A DNA stretch of 64,000 nt, taken from NCBI GenBank assembly GCA_033026295.1, contig CM065177.1, positions 4,829,400 to 4,893,399 of the forward strand, written 5' to 3'. The stretch is from Channa striata. Lineage: Eukaryota; Chordata; Actinopteri; Anabantiformes; Channidae. The position numbers were made by a program, and so were the translations under genes. Below are positions 44,191 through 58,499 of the stretch, piece after piece. Positions within the stretch are counted from its first letter, which is position 1; the number at the start of each line of letters is the position of its first letter. The notes beneath the pieces are model-generated. The model did not search any database, had not been told where the DNA came from, and worked only from the letters and a program-made list of their open reading frames with translations.

Positions 44191-47100
44191 AAGGGTCTTT
44201 ATTGTATTTTTCTGTTTTCTAAAAAAGCTTTGAGTCTGAATATATCATACTTTTTCACAGCTCCCTCACTCATTTTTTTTCCATGGTCCATTATATCCTC
44301 CCTTCTTTATGAATGTACAACTGCTACCTGCCTACACAGGTCTAAGACAAAGCAGCCAGCAGCTCTGGCACAGGAGCAAATGTATATGAACATCTTCCTA
44401 AAATTCAGCCAAGAATGAATTTTCTTCCATGCTGTCGTTCCAGATGAATAACTAAATAATATTCTCCACTTTCAGTTGGAAAGTATTTGCATGCAGATCT
44501 TATTTCCGCACCAGTTCGGCTGTGTAAGGAGCAGACCAGATCAGTGTGATGGCCAGAATCATCTCTTTGTGCTTCTACTGGTTCTTTGAAGCCAATATAG
44601 GCCTCACTCAAGTGTTGCGTTTCAGCTTTGCAGTGCACTTCAATGAAGATCAACACTTCAATGGTAAATCTTCCCACAAAGGAGGGATAAAACACTTCAT
44701 TTTGTCACAAAGCTTCTTCTTTGCGTGGGAGTGAATCAAAGGCAAAACTCCTGGCATTTGGATTGTAGGGTCAACAGATGGAAAACGCAAATATAAAAAT
44801 GAGCAAAGTATTTTGGAGTATGTCTACAACACATAACATTTTGACATCATGTTGCATCAATAAACACTGATAGCGTTATTAGGCTGCCCTGACCAGTGAC
44901 CTGACCAGTACCTTCATTACCACAGCAAACAAGTACGCTCACATTTAAAGAGTTTAGGTATCGACTACCAAAGTATCTTGTGAAATACTTCTACACTCCC
45001 CTAGTCCCTCACTCTGACTGCAAAGTGGAGTTTCTTCCTCTGGAGAGGGGAAAAAACCTTCAAACACCTCACAGTGAAACATTCTGTCCAGCTTATACTT
45101 CACCTTCAGCTGACACATTAACACCCTGTATGGAATGAAGACCATGGTTGGAAGGGAACAACATCACATATGGAAGGCCTGGGAGATACAGTCATCGAAA
45201 AACACTAAGTGGGACAAAGAGGGCTTTCATCGACTAAACAATATAAGAGCATTCAATTAGTACAGGCCAGACGAGGGTCCGGATTGCCAGTGGTCATTGT
45301 TTCCCCCACTGGGCACTTTAGTCCACAGGTCGTGGTCGCCTCTACTGTTTCAGCTTAAGCCAAACAAAGGCATGTTAAAATCCACGTGATGGGGCTTTGG
45401 CTAGTTGCTGCACTAACCTGATATGGAACAAGTGAACTGAGTGAACTAGCTGAAAAGAATTACAGCCAGGACATATGACATCAGAACTGAATTTATTGCA
45501 TTTATTTGGGTATTTTAAAAGTGATAACCAATGCGAATGTAAGACAAAACAATCTTCATAATTACCATATCTGTATCACTAAGATGTTGCTTGTCCAAAG
45601 TAAACTTTAACCATGTCTTGCCAGCTTCTGAGACAAGAAACGAGAAATATTTTTGCTTTGTGCAAAAGGCAGACACACAAATGCCATAGCTAAAGATCAA
45701 AATATAAACTGGGGTCTGATCATTTCTAAGATACAGTTTCTTCCTCTGATCTGATCTACTCGATGTATGGTACGGCCAAAAAGAAAACAACAGTTATTCT
45801 CACCTTAGGGCATCCATAGAGCAGAGGCCTTAATCATGCTTTGAGCTTCGCAGACAGAAGGATAAAAAAGTTAGAAACAAGGGACTGAGTGAAAACAATT
45901 AATAACCTGCCAACACCCAGGACGAGCGCGTGCCTGTCTAGGAGTCCTGAGTCACCGAGCCAACAGTGGCCCGCCAAGTAAGTCTGGGGCATAAGGCAAC
46001 AAGGGAGAACATGAAGCGAAATGAGGTGGTGTGAGGGAGCCGAGTCTTTGTTTTTGTTGGCTCTAGTTCTTTGAATCTGGGCTTTGAGATTGCATCTGAT
46101 TTACCACTCAGTAAAGCACATTTAACATATCCACCACATGCTCTTGGATGGTTGGACGAACAAACAATGCCGCCAAAACACCTTTTGTGTCGAGACAACG
46201 TTAGTTTGGAGTTATCAAAACACATCAAAATGTGCGTGTGAAAACTCAGTTCACAACAGAGTCCGGTCTGATTGAAAATTGTCTGTGTTATCATTCACTT
46301 GCATTTGTCTATTCTGATTTAACCTTGGCCGGTTAAATTCACAATCGAGAAGATCAAAAAAAATTTTACACAGCTAAGTCTATTACAAGACCAAATATTA
46401 AGGTCATAACATCGACTTAAGTAACTAAGTTTCAGGATACGTTTTGCCCAGTCAAGGCAATTTGACTGCAGACCTTCCAGCTCGTCCTCCCAACCAATAC
46501 CACCACTGTCTCAGTAGGAGAATAGCCCTGCAAATCTTTCACTGGACTTCTAAATATTTAACATCCCCATGGTTAGACTGTGTTTCTCCTCGCTAAACCT
46601 CTCAATGGATGGCACTGTGCCACCTGGCCTGTAACAACCACTGACAGAACAGTGGGCACCCTTTATTGTCTGAAAACCCATGATTCACACAACAATTAGC
46701 AACTGAGGTATTTACTTTGTAGAAATCCGGGCTGAGCACATGATCCAACCAAAGCCTAGTCTTCAGTCTTGCTATACTGTCAAGCATTGATGTATACCCA
46801 AAAGCAGATACTGGTATTCTCTCTAAGGCATGAAGAGACACTTAATTTGAGTCACAATAAAACAAACTCTCCGTTTAGTGCTTAAAGCAGACCATGCCAT
46901 TGAACCTCATACCTCATCCAAAGTCATACTTCCGGCAAGACCATAGGAAACCAAGGGACAGGGTTACAGAATTCAGCAAATCCCTCTTTTGTCACAGGAA
47001 CTCTCAGTTTGATGGTAATCTCCCCATCCCATGGGACTCTCCTCACCCCCATGGTGTGAGATTGTGAGGGGGTAAAAGAAGAGAAGTGCCTACAGACATG

Positions 47101-50100
47101 GCAGCTCTTGAAGGATAGGTGAATGAGTGGAATTTAAGGATTCCTTGAAAAGCGGCCTGCACGTCATGAGAGTCAATCAGAAGATAAGAAGATGTCGAGA
47201 GCAAAAAAAAGGGATATAACAGCAAGTGAGGCTGGAAACACACAATGGCATTCCTCAGCCGGGCCTCACGAAATGCTGAATGGTCTATGCATTTATTTAA
47301 GAAAGAAAAAAATTGGGTGGTAGCTGATGCTGGTATTAAGAAAAGCATTTGCATCTGACAGTTAAAACACTAATTTCAGGTTTGAATTTTGAAGTATCCC
47401 TAAAACTGATGTGAGGAGATCCCACAAAGCAGTGTCCATAGTACCGGTAACTCTGAAGCAGTAGTAATTCACGAAGACTGAAAAGCTGATGGTATAGATT
47501 TCTTTTTGTAAATGGGTGGAGGGGGGGGTCTCTGGTTTCATGCGCCCCTGTGTTCAGCAGGCTGTCAGTGAGGACAAGTGAATGCTCCCTAAAGCTGAAG
47601 ACTGGGACAAAGTGCCAGGTGGATAGATCCGGTTTCTTTTGCTACAGCCAAATACGGCTTTGTGGTGGAAAAATCTGCACCTGGTGACCATGGAAACAAG
47701 CGTTCACCCAGACTGTGGCCTACACTGCTGACAAACTGACCACATCGACTGAAGGTGAAACGTAAAGCTACTAAAAAGGCTAAATGCCTCTTGCCAACGA
47801 AATCAACAGGTCTGTAGTAACATATGTTTCATAAGTTACAGTGCACATCTTCACACAGAGATAATTTTATCATGGTTTTTTTTTTGGCTACACGAAGCAG
47901 CTTGCCTCAACATGCTCTACTGTTATAGTGTACCTGCAATAATGTTATTCTAACATGTGGTCATATGCAAAAACAATATTCCTCTTGCTACTGCATGTTG
48001 CCCTTTACGTTATCAGAGAGTAAAGCTATATATTGCAATTGTAAATGGCAATTGCTATTAGTTCTGTCCAAGAGTCTAGAAGAAAACTGTGAATCCATAC
48101 GCAAAACTGTGGTTAGATAAATGGTCAAGGCTCGGTTTTAAATCAGATACGCTTTTTAATCTTGAATATAGTTGTGTCATTTGCAGAACAAGGCTTCGCA
48201 CCTTCCACTAACTGGTACCTGCTTAACGGCTGGGAAAGACAAGCGAATAAGTGAGGGTTTCACCGCAAACAGGAAAGAGGTGTTGAGAGGTAAGAGGGCA
48301 CTCAGTGTGCCATTAGTGCTGGGGATAGCTGGGTGTACAGAGCAAGTGGCCGCACAAATCCTCTGCTCCTGCAACACACGTAGTAATTATAGTGTCCCTC
48401 TGTATTTTGTTGCTGTCAACCCAGCATTTTGACAACGACAGCATGAGAGAACGGTCCAGAGTGGAGGGAGCACATAAAAATACAAATAACAGCTTTCAGC
48501 AAGATGACAGAGGATGGAAACTACAGAACAAATAGTGAGCAACACCCTGAGAGTGCATTTCTGTGCACGTGGTAATGTGTAAGAACACCAGGAAACAATG
48601 ATTTCCATCTCATGTCATCATCCAGTAAAAAACAAGCTGATTTGCTCAAATCTTGCTCATCTACGTTTCATTTTAGTCGCTTTTTAGGTAGTTTCGATTT
48701 TGTCTGATGGTTTTCTCCTAAAATTCACTGTGGGAAATAGGTCAGGCAGGAGCCTTCTTGTGATGTAAGGGAGGTACAAAAGAGTTGACTCCTTTCTTTC
48801 TCCTTTTGCTCATTTTCTTTTCATTGTTCATTTTCTCCTTCAAAGGAAATGAAAAATTGTGACACAACACTGAACAATATAATCCCCATGAATGAAAGGA
48901 TTTATTGCAGCGTTGCAGTGTAGTATTGCATTAGTTTTCTTCTAGCTGTACTTACAAATACACTGCACAGCTCAGCAAAAGCCTTGTAACAAAACGCAGA
49001 CAATGAAACGTCTCAATGTGCATTAGTCACACTGATACATATCAAATTAGAACAGCAGGCTGCTTGGTATTTTTCTTCGATGTGATCAGGTGGCTGCCGG
49101 GTTAAGGTTATTCTAGGACTGCAGCCAAATTCCCTTCCAAAGGCAGCTGGTTCAAGTTTTGTCAAGTTCATACCCCATTGTTACATGTTGGTCAAACGTG
49201 ACACAGTATTAAGTATTTCTGAGATGTGTTAAAGAGAGATGATATTTTAATCATCCACTGTGAAGAAAATGCAAAAAAAAAAAAAAAGGCTAAAAATCTC
49301 TCAGTATATTATGATATTATCAGTGTAAATGATTTAACGGGAAGATATTCCACATGCACCCTAATTCAAACAGCGTGTTTGGTGACACTGGTTATTCTCA
49401 AACTGGGTCGTGTTGTTCAATGTCCAGCACAGATAAACAACCCTTCACATTCACTACAGGCCCCAGAAGGGTTGAACTGAGTAATCAAAGCAGCATGTGA
49501 CCACCACGGTTGTCTTCAAAAAAATAGAAAATCTACAATAAAGTAAACTACAACAAATCTACATTTCCGTTTGTCATCTTAGTGTTTCTTAAGCTTCTTT
49601 CTGACACCCTGAACAAATGTGTTACCCAGAGAAGCCGTCTGTGACAATGCAAATGTCCAAGCAGTTGGACAGGATATGAAACCGACCGGACCCTATGAGC
49701 TCTCTAGTACAAAGTCCATTGTGCGATTGCATGATTAAGCACATGTGTGAATTGTGCAGGGAATCGTCCAGAGAACTCACAGCGAGAACGTGGGCGTGTT
49801 GATGACGTTTCTCTGATGTGACTGACTTTATTTTTATTAATTACTGTGCATATGCCAACAATTACTAAAAGCAGCATTTGTTTAGTAGTTTTACTTTCGT
49901 AAACGATTTGAAGATCACTACTGACTGGCACTTTTCCTTAAATATTCAGTTTGTGCATTTTTACCGCAAACCTTCACATGTTGGTGTGTATGAGCACGTG
50001 TAGCTGCTGACTGTTGAGAGTGGCTGATCGTTGGAATCGCATTAAAGACGTCCCCAGTGTCAAGGTTTTTGAAAATTCAGAGAAAAGGGGGAAGCAAGAG

Positions 50101-52640
50101 AGAGCTTTCCAGACATCCACTTGACATTTTCAATGACCTCCACCCACACCCCCAACCTCATCCACAACCTCACACATGTTTAAGCTTACAATGACAGTCA
50201 CAAAAAAAAAACCAAAGACACAAACCGTCTTTCTTGTGGAGCTTAATGATCCATTTAAACGCTAGTGGCTGACACACAAATGATTGATGGAGCTTCAGAA
50301 GATGCCAATCCTGAATAAGTAGGTTTACTAACTAGAAAATCTACAGATAAGACATCACAGGGTTCACTGAGTCAACACAGTGTCTGCACAGTTGGTCCCT
50401 TCACAACGAGTTACAACAAAGACATCAATTTAATACTGGTTAGGAAAAACTTTTTGGGAGAGACTAGAGGCGTGTTAGGTTTACCGTAACTATGAGAACA
50501 TTATGTTTCTATCCTTTTTTTATCACAAGTCATGTATCTGCTCTACCTTTCATTTGTACTTACCATTCGTTTTGAAATAAAAAGAAAAGAAAAGCCACTC
50601 CAAAAGAATTGTTAGACTATGTTAAAAGAATTGCATTCAAAAATTATATTCTTCTCAATAAATAATAGCATCATAGTACTTTGGCACAGTTTGCAGTTCC
50701 TCACTAAGGTATTTTTGCCCAAAGGAAAACATTTTCCGCTCTGCACTTCTGTCTTATCAGAGCTAATAAGTTGACCTCAACTAACTTTTCATTTAATTCA
50801 GAATGGCATGATTCATTAAAATGCTGCCAGTTGTTTGCTACCTTGATTGTCACGAAATAGAAAAGAACATTGGAGGGTGTACAACAAAGTACAACAATGT
50901 ACAATGAACAAATAAGCACATAATGTTAACTTCACCAAAACCACAAATGATCTCAGCAAATGATCCCACTATAAAAAATCCTTAACTGATTTCTCTTAAA
51001 AACCACAATGTGGCCACCACAGACTTCAAACAGATTATTCACACACAACTCTGTGGGGCCCTGAAAACCAGAAAAATGAACATCATGATCACTTAAGAGA
51101 AGAATATATTTTTGCAGCTTGTGTGAGACATAAAACAGGAAGTTTTCGATCTTCATTTGTCGGACACATCTGAAGCAGATGTTTTCCTGCAAATGCAGTT
51201 TTTCGACAGCATGTTCACAGACGTTTGTGGGAAGATGCACTCTCTCTTCTAATATGCATCTCCACTGTATGTTGATCAGTTTGAGTATCACTGTCAATCA
51301 CTCTTACGATACTTACAGAAAAACTTTAAACATTAGTCATGGCAATTTAAAGGCATTACAAACAAACTCACACATATTTACTGTAACTAATACAGTGTAG
51401 AGAAGAAAAACGTGTCGCTCTCTATACGAAACCTGATTTCTTCACCACTTCATCACTTTTAAATTGCTCTTTACTTTCCTAACCCTCTGGCCATCATGTC
51501 GCTGCTCTGAAAAGCAGAGAAACCCAAGCCAGCTGTGATTTTTAATGTGGCATCTAATTCAGCCATTAAATGGCACAGTGGGGTGTCCCCTTACAGCCTT
51601 TCCCCTCCCCCTCGAACTAGCCTTGTTCCCTCAGGCACAACCGCGCCGGTTGCATGTCAAAGATCACATGACAATAGGGATTCTTGACCCAGGCAGGGGC
51701 CGGGAATGAATCAGACATAATTCAAGCATGTTGCTGGCTCCTTGAGACAGAGTGGCAGGCATTTTAAGCTAGACACACGCAGACGGGACAACATTCCCGC
51801 GAACATGCCCTGCTGTTTGAGAGATAATTCCAGTAGGTTTTAGGCTTTTTAAACAATTAAACTTGTCTTTTAATGTATGATCAAAACAAAAAGAAGAGGT
51901 GGGACACTATGAGAAGTTTTTGAAATGACTCTATTCAATTTAATATAGGAAAATCCACCTTCCACCCTCCAAACTTCTGCAGCTGTTACAATAGCGATGA
52001 GGGTCAATCAAATATTAATCTACATCCTCTCAGTTTCCTCTACCTATCATCTGACAGCTACTCGTTTCCCCTATTGAACATTTAAAAAATTAAATGTAGG
52101 ACGCTGTCGAGCTCCAAAGATAAATTATTCACGGACAGAGGAGAGTTCTTTTATCCAGTGGCTCATATAGCCCTTTAACATGACCGCTGTGTGTGAAAAG
52201 AAACGGCCCATTGTTGGCTCCTCTTGTTCTAATGCACTGACATTAGAACTGCTGGAAGAGATACACGTTAAGAATTCTGCCTTTGTCAACTGAGCGAGCA
52301 GGTTGTCACACAGGATGGAAGGGAAAGAATGAGACGCCTCCCTCAGAAGTGGAGGGATGCAGCCACTTCAACCCCCAGACTCTGGTCAGACTCAGCACAA
52401 ACAAAGGCACACGGATGGAGGTCTGTGGACTTTGGACTTGAGAAAAAGCCTGTAAACAGCCACAAAGCCACTTCTGCCTTCATTAAAAACCTGCAGTGTT
52501 GTCTCACTGAATCCTAACAATGTGTCACCACATTAATACAGAGCAAAGAATGAGTCAAACACCATCCAAGCCAAAGGCCAACGCTTCAAACACTCTGACT
52601 ATCTGCAGTCTTCACTTTTGGTGACTGCTGCAAGTTTAAG
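44191..52640. other. non-coding stretch, probably col18a1 distal 5' intron
   Basis: No gene, RNA gene or repeat family recognised. A-runs occur at 49272-49286 and about 50204-50212. Base composition shifts towards GC-rich and CpG-rich after about 52.6 kb. Confidence 0.6.
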
Positions 52641-52737
52641 CAACAGGCTCCAGTTTAAGCCGAGACTTTCGTGTTGGTCTTGGAAGATTTCCGGGACAGA
52701 AAAGCAGGCGGACATGCCGGCGGATCCACGCTCCTAC

Positions 52738-52821
52738 CTGGTGTCTGCGACGCCGCCGGGCGGACAAGAACAAGAAAGAACAAGGACGCAGCAGACGAGG
52801 CGCCTCAGCCACGAAGAACAC
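52738..52821 (-). CDS. col18a1: candidate col18a1 short-isoform signal-peptide exon 2
   Basis: 84 bp. The acceptor is CTCCTCTGCAG before GTGTTC and the donor is CCAG/GTAGGA, both strong. Joined to the exon ending at 52907 it continues MDMR with CSSWLRRLVCCVLVLSCSC and PPGGVADT: a basic start, hydrophobic core and small-residue end, as in a signal peptide. Human short collagen XVIII starts MAPRC..W..RRRR followed by a leucine-rich core, a loose resemblance. It ends in phase 2, whereas the TSPN exon needs phase 1, so direct joining would shift the frame. A missing small exon, an indel or a wrong model are all possible. Confidence 0.45.
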
Positions 52822-52906
52822 CTGCAGAGGAGCAAGGACCCACAGACTCAGCGTTTGCTCTTTGGGGGACAGACACGGAAAGGTTGAATCAACACGCCAC
52901 AAATAC

Positions 52907-52917
52907 CTCATGTCCAT
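52907..52917 (-). CDS. col18a1: candidate col18a1 short-isoform start (coding part of exon 1)
   Basis: ATGGACATGAG followed by donor GTATTT, preceded on the minus strand by a CpG-rich probable leader (to about 53.1 kb). Splicing over an 85-bp intron (52822-52906) joins it in frame to the hydrophobic exon at 52738-52821. The leader's 5' end is not determined. Confidence 0.4.
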
Positions 52918-55900
52918 CTCTGTGATGCCGCGGTGTGGAATGGGAAAAGTCCTCCCCGACTCCTCGGTTCAGCGCCGCTGCTGGAACAGCTGATGGGGAC
53001 GCGGCTCCGCGCTGGAAACAGACGCGGAGTGAGGAGGGAGCAGGGGCGGACCTCCGCCAGGTCCGACAGCCCATCAGCCCATCAGCCAACCACCAGCTTC
53101 ACACCCACCACACTCACAGTTAGTGTGGTTGTCATCTAAATAATGGCAACAATAATTATGTGGCTTTTTAGTTTCTTCACATTCCATGAATCATGTTTAT
53201 TGGCATTTGTTTGTGAAATAAAATAGTGTTAATTCATTTTTATATTGACATTTAGTCGTTTGGCAGAAGCTTTAGGCCAAAGCGAGGCAGGAGAAATCTG
53301 AGTTACGGTGAAAACATTACAACCAAGTGCTATGAGAACAAGTGTGTCCGTGTTATTAGATGCAGCTGGTGGATTTAAGTGCAAAGAAAGTTGCACAGAG
53401 TTCTGTTCACAGTTAGAGTTATTTTTTATTTTTTTACTTTTAGACAGAGAGAATGGTTGTCTAAGGGTTCTGTGGTTCTGTGAGAAACCTTTGCCCCTTT
53501 ACCGGCTTTAAAGGCCGCCTCATGCGTGTCAGGTGACCCAAGATGTTTCTAATCCAGAGATCGATGTATTAAAAAAAAACGTTGCAGATTTATTGAACTT
53601 CTGTGTTCTACATCTACAGATCCCGCTGAGTGGCTCCAACATTGGTTTCCTTGACAACTGCCTGGGGAGCTTAAAAGGCTCCTCTCTAATGTCTTAGATG
53701 ATGTCATTAGTGATGTACATGTATTAGTTAATAATTGATCTAACATACACACATGACTGCAGGAAAATACAACGTAGAGAACAAACACTGAGAAGCTATG
53801 ACTGGCTCGTACACGGGCGTTTTCTAAATGCATATACCAGAGAAAGTTTAGTATGAGCTGTGCAAACTTGAAGTGTTCCACAAGAAAGAAATCCTGCCAT
53901 TCACACAAAGCTTCCATTGTCACTACCTCTCAGTCTGGATCGGCTCACAAGTATGGACCTGACTGGAGAATGACCACATGTAGTTTCAGTGAAGCCTTAT
54001 TGACTTTGGTTTTTCTTGCACAGAGGTAAAAGAAAGGTGAGGCCTACTTAAAGACGAGGCTGTGGCCCAGTGTAAAATGTAAATCCATGTTTACCTCTTC
54101 AGTAGAGATTGGAGTATAGGATCACACTAGCTTGTCATGAAACATCAGTGTACCATTACATCTACAAAATCCAGACTGAACAAATATATATAATTAATTA
54201 ATAATTAATTTATATTAATAATAATGAAATCCCAAATAAATGAAAAGTGCAAGCATTAATCTTGCTTAAAACCTTGAGTTTCAGGGTCATTGTTTAGTCC
54301 CACTAACATCTCAAGCCGTAGTTCTGATAAAAAATAATTCTCCTTTATCTGCTCTTTGCATTTGCCCTGACAGGCACAGCTGTGAGCTGAGTTATGGCAT
54401 GTTGCACCTACACAAGTTGTCCACCAGATGATGAAGCTGGTTTTCTTTTCAAGGGCTGCAGACAGGAGACTTTCTGGAGGCCTGTTCAACACATGCTCTG
54501 GCGCCCCCAAGGGGTTGGACTCTTTCATTACAATAATATTTGTATCATACTGATCTATTTTATACCACCTTCTTTTATATGCATTATGGAGCAGGTGTTA
54601 TTTAAATAAACCTCTATAACATGTATGTATTTTTCCAAATTGTGAAACTTTCAGTGAACAATTTATGCCCACAGCAGGAAAGAGGATGTCACAGTGGGGA
54701 AACCGTCATTCCAGCAGCCTTGTTACATCATCAACATACTTTACCTTCAGAGCAGTATAATTGTTCATCACTGTTTGTTTTGTAAACTACAATTTAAATG
54801 ACATGAGCTGAATATCAATATCCCAACCTGTAACTAGTAGTGACATGGATCACAGCCTATTCTTTGTGTATGTTTGCCATGTCTTTTTAAAGCTGCCAGC
54901 AGTGAAGTGGGCATGAGTCACAGATGTTGAAAGATAGATCAGAAGCAAATGCTCACCATTTCTTCCTTGTTTTGGCACCGCTCCAGCTGGTGCACCATAG
55001 GTGACCGCCTATACGGCCTGTGTCTAAAAACAGCCCTGCCTATAGAAGTGACATTCGATTCGGGTTCAATTCATTGGGACATTGCTTTGACATAGAGAGT
55101 GCACTGTTGGTTGTATCTAAGTGCTCATTTTATCCCAAGACATGCACTTTCTTTTTAATATTCTTTGTCAAAGTATTAAAATCTAGCATATTTAGATTAT
55201 ATGTATACATATAGTAATGTGCCAGATACATCAACACTGTTCCATGCAATATAATAGTTCAATATGTGTCAGTTCTGCTTTGATTGACATAAATAAGACA
55301 TCAATCCTACCACATTTATTGTCAGCTGTATATCAGCAGCTCTGGGCAGAGGTCCTGCACAGATATGCACATGTTCAGTTACATATTCTCCATGTACTAC
55401 TGCACTGTCTTCTACATGGTTTCTCTAAGCATATTTGCTGTCACAGGAGGGGGCACTGGGTTCAGTCCCGTGGCACTAAGTGTTAGGCTCTGCTCCATCT
55501 GTAAGACTGTGGGCGACTGTCTGAACATGTCGACTTTGCTCACATTCCAATGCTGGGGGAATAAAAGGCAAAATGGTCTGTTAAATGCCGTGTTGCTGTG
55601 TAGCCTTCCAGATAGCAGAGTGAACTCCTACCTCAACGGGAATAAGTCCATCCTTACGCTGAATAAAGAAAATAGAACTTTATTAAATTTTTTACTTATT
55701 AGTGGTCATGTTTTGTATATTTTCAGGTGACATTAAAGTAAAAACATATTTATATGTAACTTACTACTGTTTCTCATACAAGGCATTCTCATGCACATCC
55801 ATCTTTCTAATGTCTGTAGTGCTTTTATACTGTATTTATTGTTTGACTGGTAGATCAACAACAACAATATCAATAATAAACTAGAAGGACGTGGCTTTTA

Positions 55901-56164
55901 TATACATTAGGTCACAACTTTAAATAGACCAGACTGATAAATGATTGGGACTGACCCAAATGAACTGTGTTGTCATGAGAGTTATTTACCATTGAGCATT
56001 TTTTTTAAACAGCAGGTGGTTTTTCTGTTGGTCTTATCAATTAATCATACACGTATTCTTGGTTGTGCTAAAGCTTCATTTCTATGGCTCATGAGAGCTA
56101 AAATGTACATCACACTTTTTTTCCGTGGATGTAATACAGCCCGGAGAAACACTGTTTATGTCTG

Positions 56165-56185
56165 TTTTTTTTTTTTTTTTTTTTT
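56165..56185. repeat. poly(T) tract
   Basis: Run of 21 T followed by ATTTCAG, which looks like a splice acceptor. No exon continues from it in a recognisable frame. Confidence 0.9.
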
Positions 56186-58460
56186 ATTTCAGGAAACCTT
56201 AGTTCTTACAACACAACAACCCTCTAACTTATGACTTAGTTGTAGGCACAAAACATTCCATAACAGAGGTCTGAGTTATATCAGATTACATCGAACAGCT
56301 GAAATCAGGGAGGAGGGACTCAAAGACTGTGGAGCCATTAAACAGCTGAACAGACACTGCAGCTCACGCTGAGGCAGGTCTCACAATCACACTGAAAAAG
56401 CCCAGACCCACGTGCTGTCCAGTCTTCTCATTAAGACAAGGGACCTCATAAATACATCCTACTGGCTCCTGGCAACAGAAAAAAGTTACATTTGAATTTA
56501 TTTCACAAAGGAAAATGGAGCAATAGAAATATCAGCTTTAAGACATGATATTTTTTTAAATAAACATATTTGAATTTTAAATGATGTCTGGTGGAACTAA
56601 CAATTCAGATGCAAGTGTATTTGTATTTCAAAGCAGCCTGCGTACATTTTACTGGAAGCTAAAGACGCAAAGCATCGAGTACATGCATGGTATGACAGTT
56701 CTTTGATTCTCTGCTACTGACAAATGCGTGGAATGGCAAAACTTTGAGAAAAGAACTAGCAAACCTTGAGTTAGCAGTTTATGAGTGTTCTGTAAATTGA
56801 TGGTCTCCATAAATGTCACTTATGTACTATGTTGAACATCACGTTCCTGTTTATTGGGCCGAACAGTTTGTGCCTGTTTGTCGTAAATCTGTCGGCCCTT
56901 ATTAGTACTTTACAGTTTCCTTTTCAGGGTAAAAGTGTTGAAGGCTGTGTGAGTGTTGATGGCAAACTCTCTACCAATCAATCTTGTGTAAAACAAATTA
57001 ATGCAAGAGCCAGAGATAATGTCATTTCCATCTCTTATATTCTTCCTTAAACCTAAAACCTATTAGTCCACAATGCAGCTCTGCAGCCGACAGTTTGGTC
57101 ACACTTTCACCAGATAATGAAGCCTCATACACTGATGAACAGTTGGCTAGAGAGAGATTTTCCAAATCTCCACATTTTTTAAAATTCTAGTTTGTGTCCT
57201 TCAGATGCATTAAAGATTGTTAGAAGAAATGATTAGAAGACAGTTTCGCTCATTTTTAACAAAATATGCAGCTGTATTCAGCAAGTAAATATTACAGTAA
57301 ATAATAAACAGTAGGTCCCAAGTGACATCAAGGGATTTACGATATACAGTATTTGCAGCGGAAAAGTTTTTTTTTAAAGTGTTCTACCAAAGTTGGTGGC
57401 AGTTAAATAGGGAATCTATTTTTATCTAAACACTGTTTTTACTAAATTAAAAGACGCTGTAGCAAAAAAAAGTAACCGCATAACCCGAACCATGTAAATA
57501 GTTGGATAGTGACACACGTTTCATCAGTTCAGCTCTGTAAACCACCACAATGGATATGAATTTAGACCTGCTGAGATTCAGGCTGCAAAACAGCTGACCT
57601 TAGCTTAGAATTTAATATATTATGTGTTTTTTTTTATTATCTGGAATATGTTAAAATGTACAAAACTGCATCAATTGAACCTTTCACAAAAAAATAACAT
57701 CTTTTTGGAGCAGAAATTTGCCTTTCTCCATATTTTATTGCAAAGCACAGCACTGCATAGACCACCTGAACTATCTTTAGGACCTGCTGGCAAGTGAATG
57801 GAAGTGCCTGACTTATCTTCACTGCTGTCATCGAGGCAGCCAGTATTTTTAGGGGACAGCAGCAGCTGCAAAAGCATTTAATGGTATTCCACGAACAATG
57901 ACACGTGGGGTGTCCAAGGCCTGAATGACACAGAGATTGGGGGACCACTCCGAAGTTGGTAAATTGGACACTGGTGTGGATACTGACGTAGTTTTCATTG
58001 CCTCCTACGGGATAGATTTCTACAAAGATGTGGAACTTGGGACCTTTAAGGAGAGCATGTGTCTGAATCTGAAGTCAAGCAGGAACATTGCTCAGCCTTC
58101 AGGAGACCGGTGCCATTGATTCTGAAAGCGAAGTGAAATTGCAAGTGCGGAATGTATGTCGACGGTGGTTCCTGGCGACTGAAGGGAGGTAGGTCATGTG
58201 AGGGATACACAGCACAGCTTCACAAGGGGCAGAGGCCATTCCAATTAAACCAGTCGAGTAAACACAGGGGTTAAGCTCCCCTCTTTAAACCTCCTAAGGG
58301 AATACTGATAACAACTTCAATGCATGGACCGAGCTGGTTAAAAAGCATTTTGCCAATGTAAATACCTTTTGTTGCAAATTATAAAGTGTATCAACCAGTT
58401 TGCATCAAATAATGTATTCATCAGTACAAACATTCAGTATTGCATCATTATTCTGAATAT

Positions 58461-58499
58461 TATGTTATTATTATTATTTTATTATTACTATTATTATGT
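58461..58499. repeat. (TTA)n imperfect microsatellite
   Basis: About 39 bp of imperfect TTA units. Confidence 0.9.

Larger units (their letters stand above)
52641..53130. promoter_or_regulatory. CpG-rich block, candidate distal promoter of col18a1
   Basis: Locally rich in CG dinucleotides (CGCGGCTCCGCGC-type sequence at 53000-53012, CGACGCCGCCGGGCGG at 52748-52763) inside otherwise AT-rich DNA. It covers the two candidate short-isoform exons. Collagen XVIII short isoforms are known to come from a GC-rich promoter far upstream of the long-isoform promoter. Confidence 0.5.

Noticed and set aside
52636..52917. Unspliced 93-codon frame through the CpG island
   Set aside because: It reads across a clear intron (GTATTT...CTGCAG) and lacks a signal peptide; the spliced model is more sensible.
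56165..56240. Possible exon after the T21-ATTTCAG acceptor-like site
   Set aside because: No frame beyond it resembles obsl1 or col18a1 and no donor of matching phase was seen.
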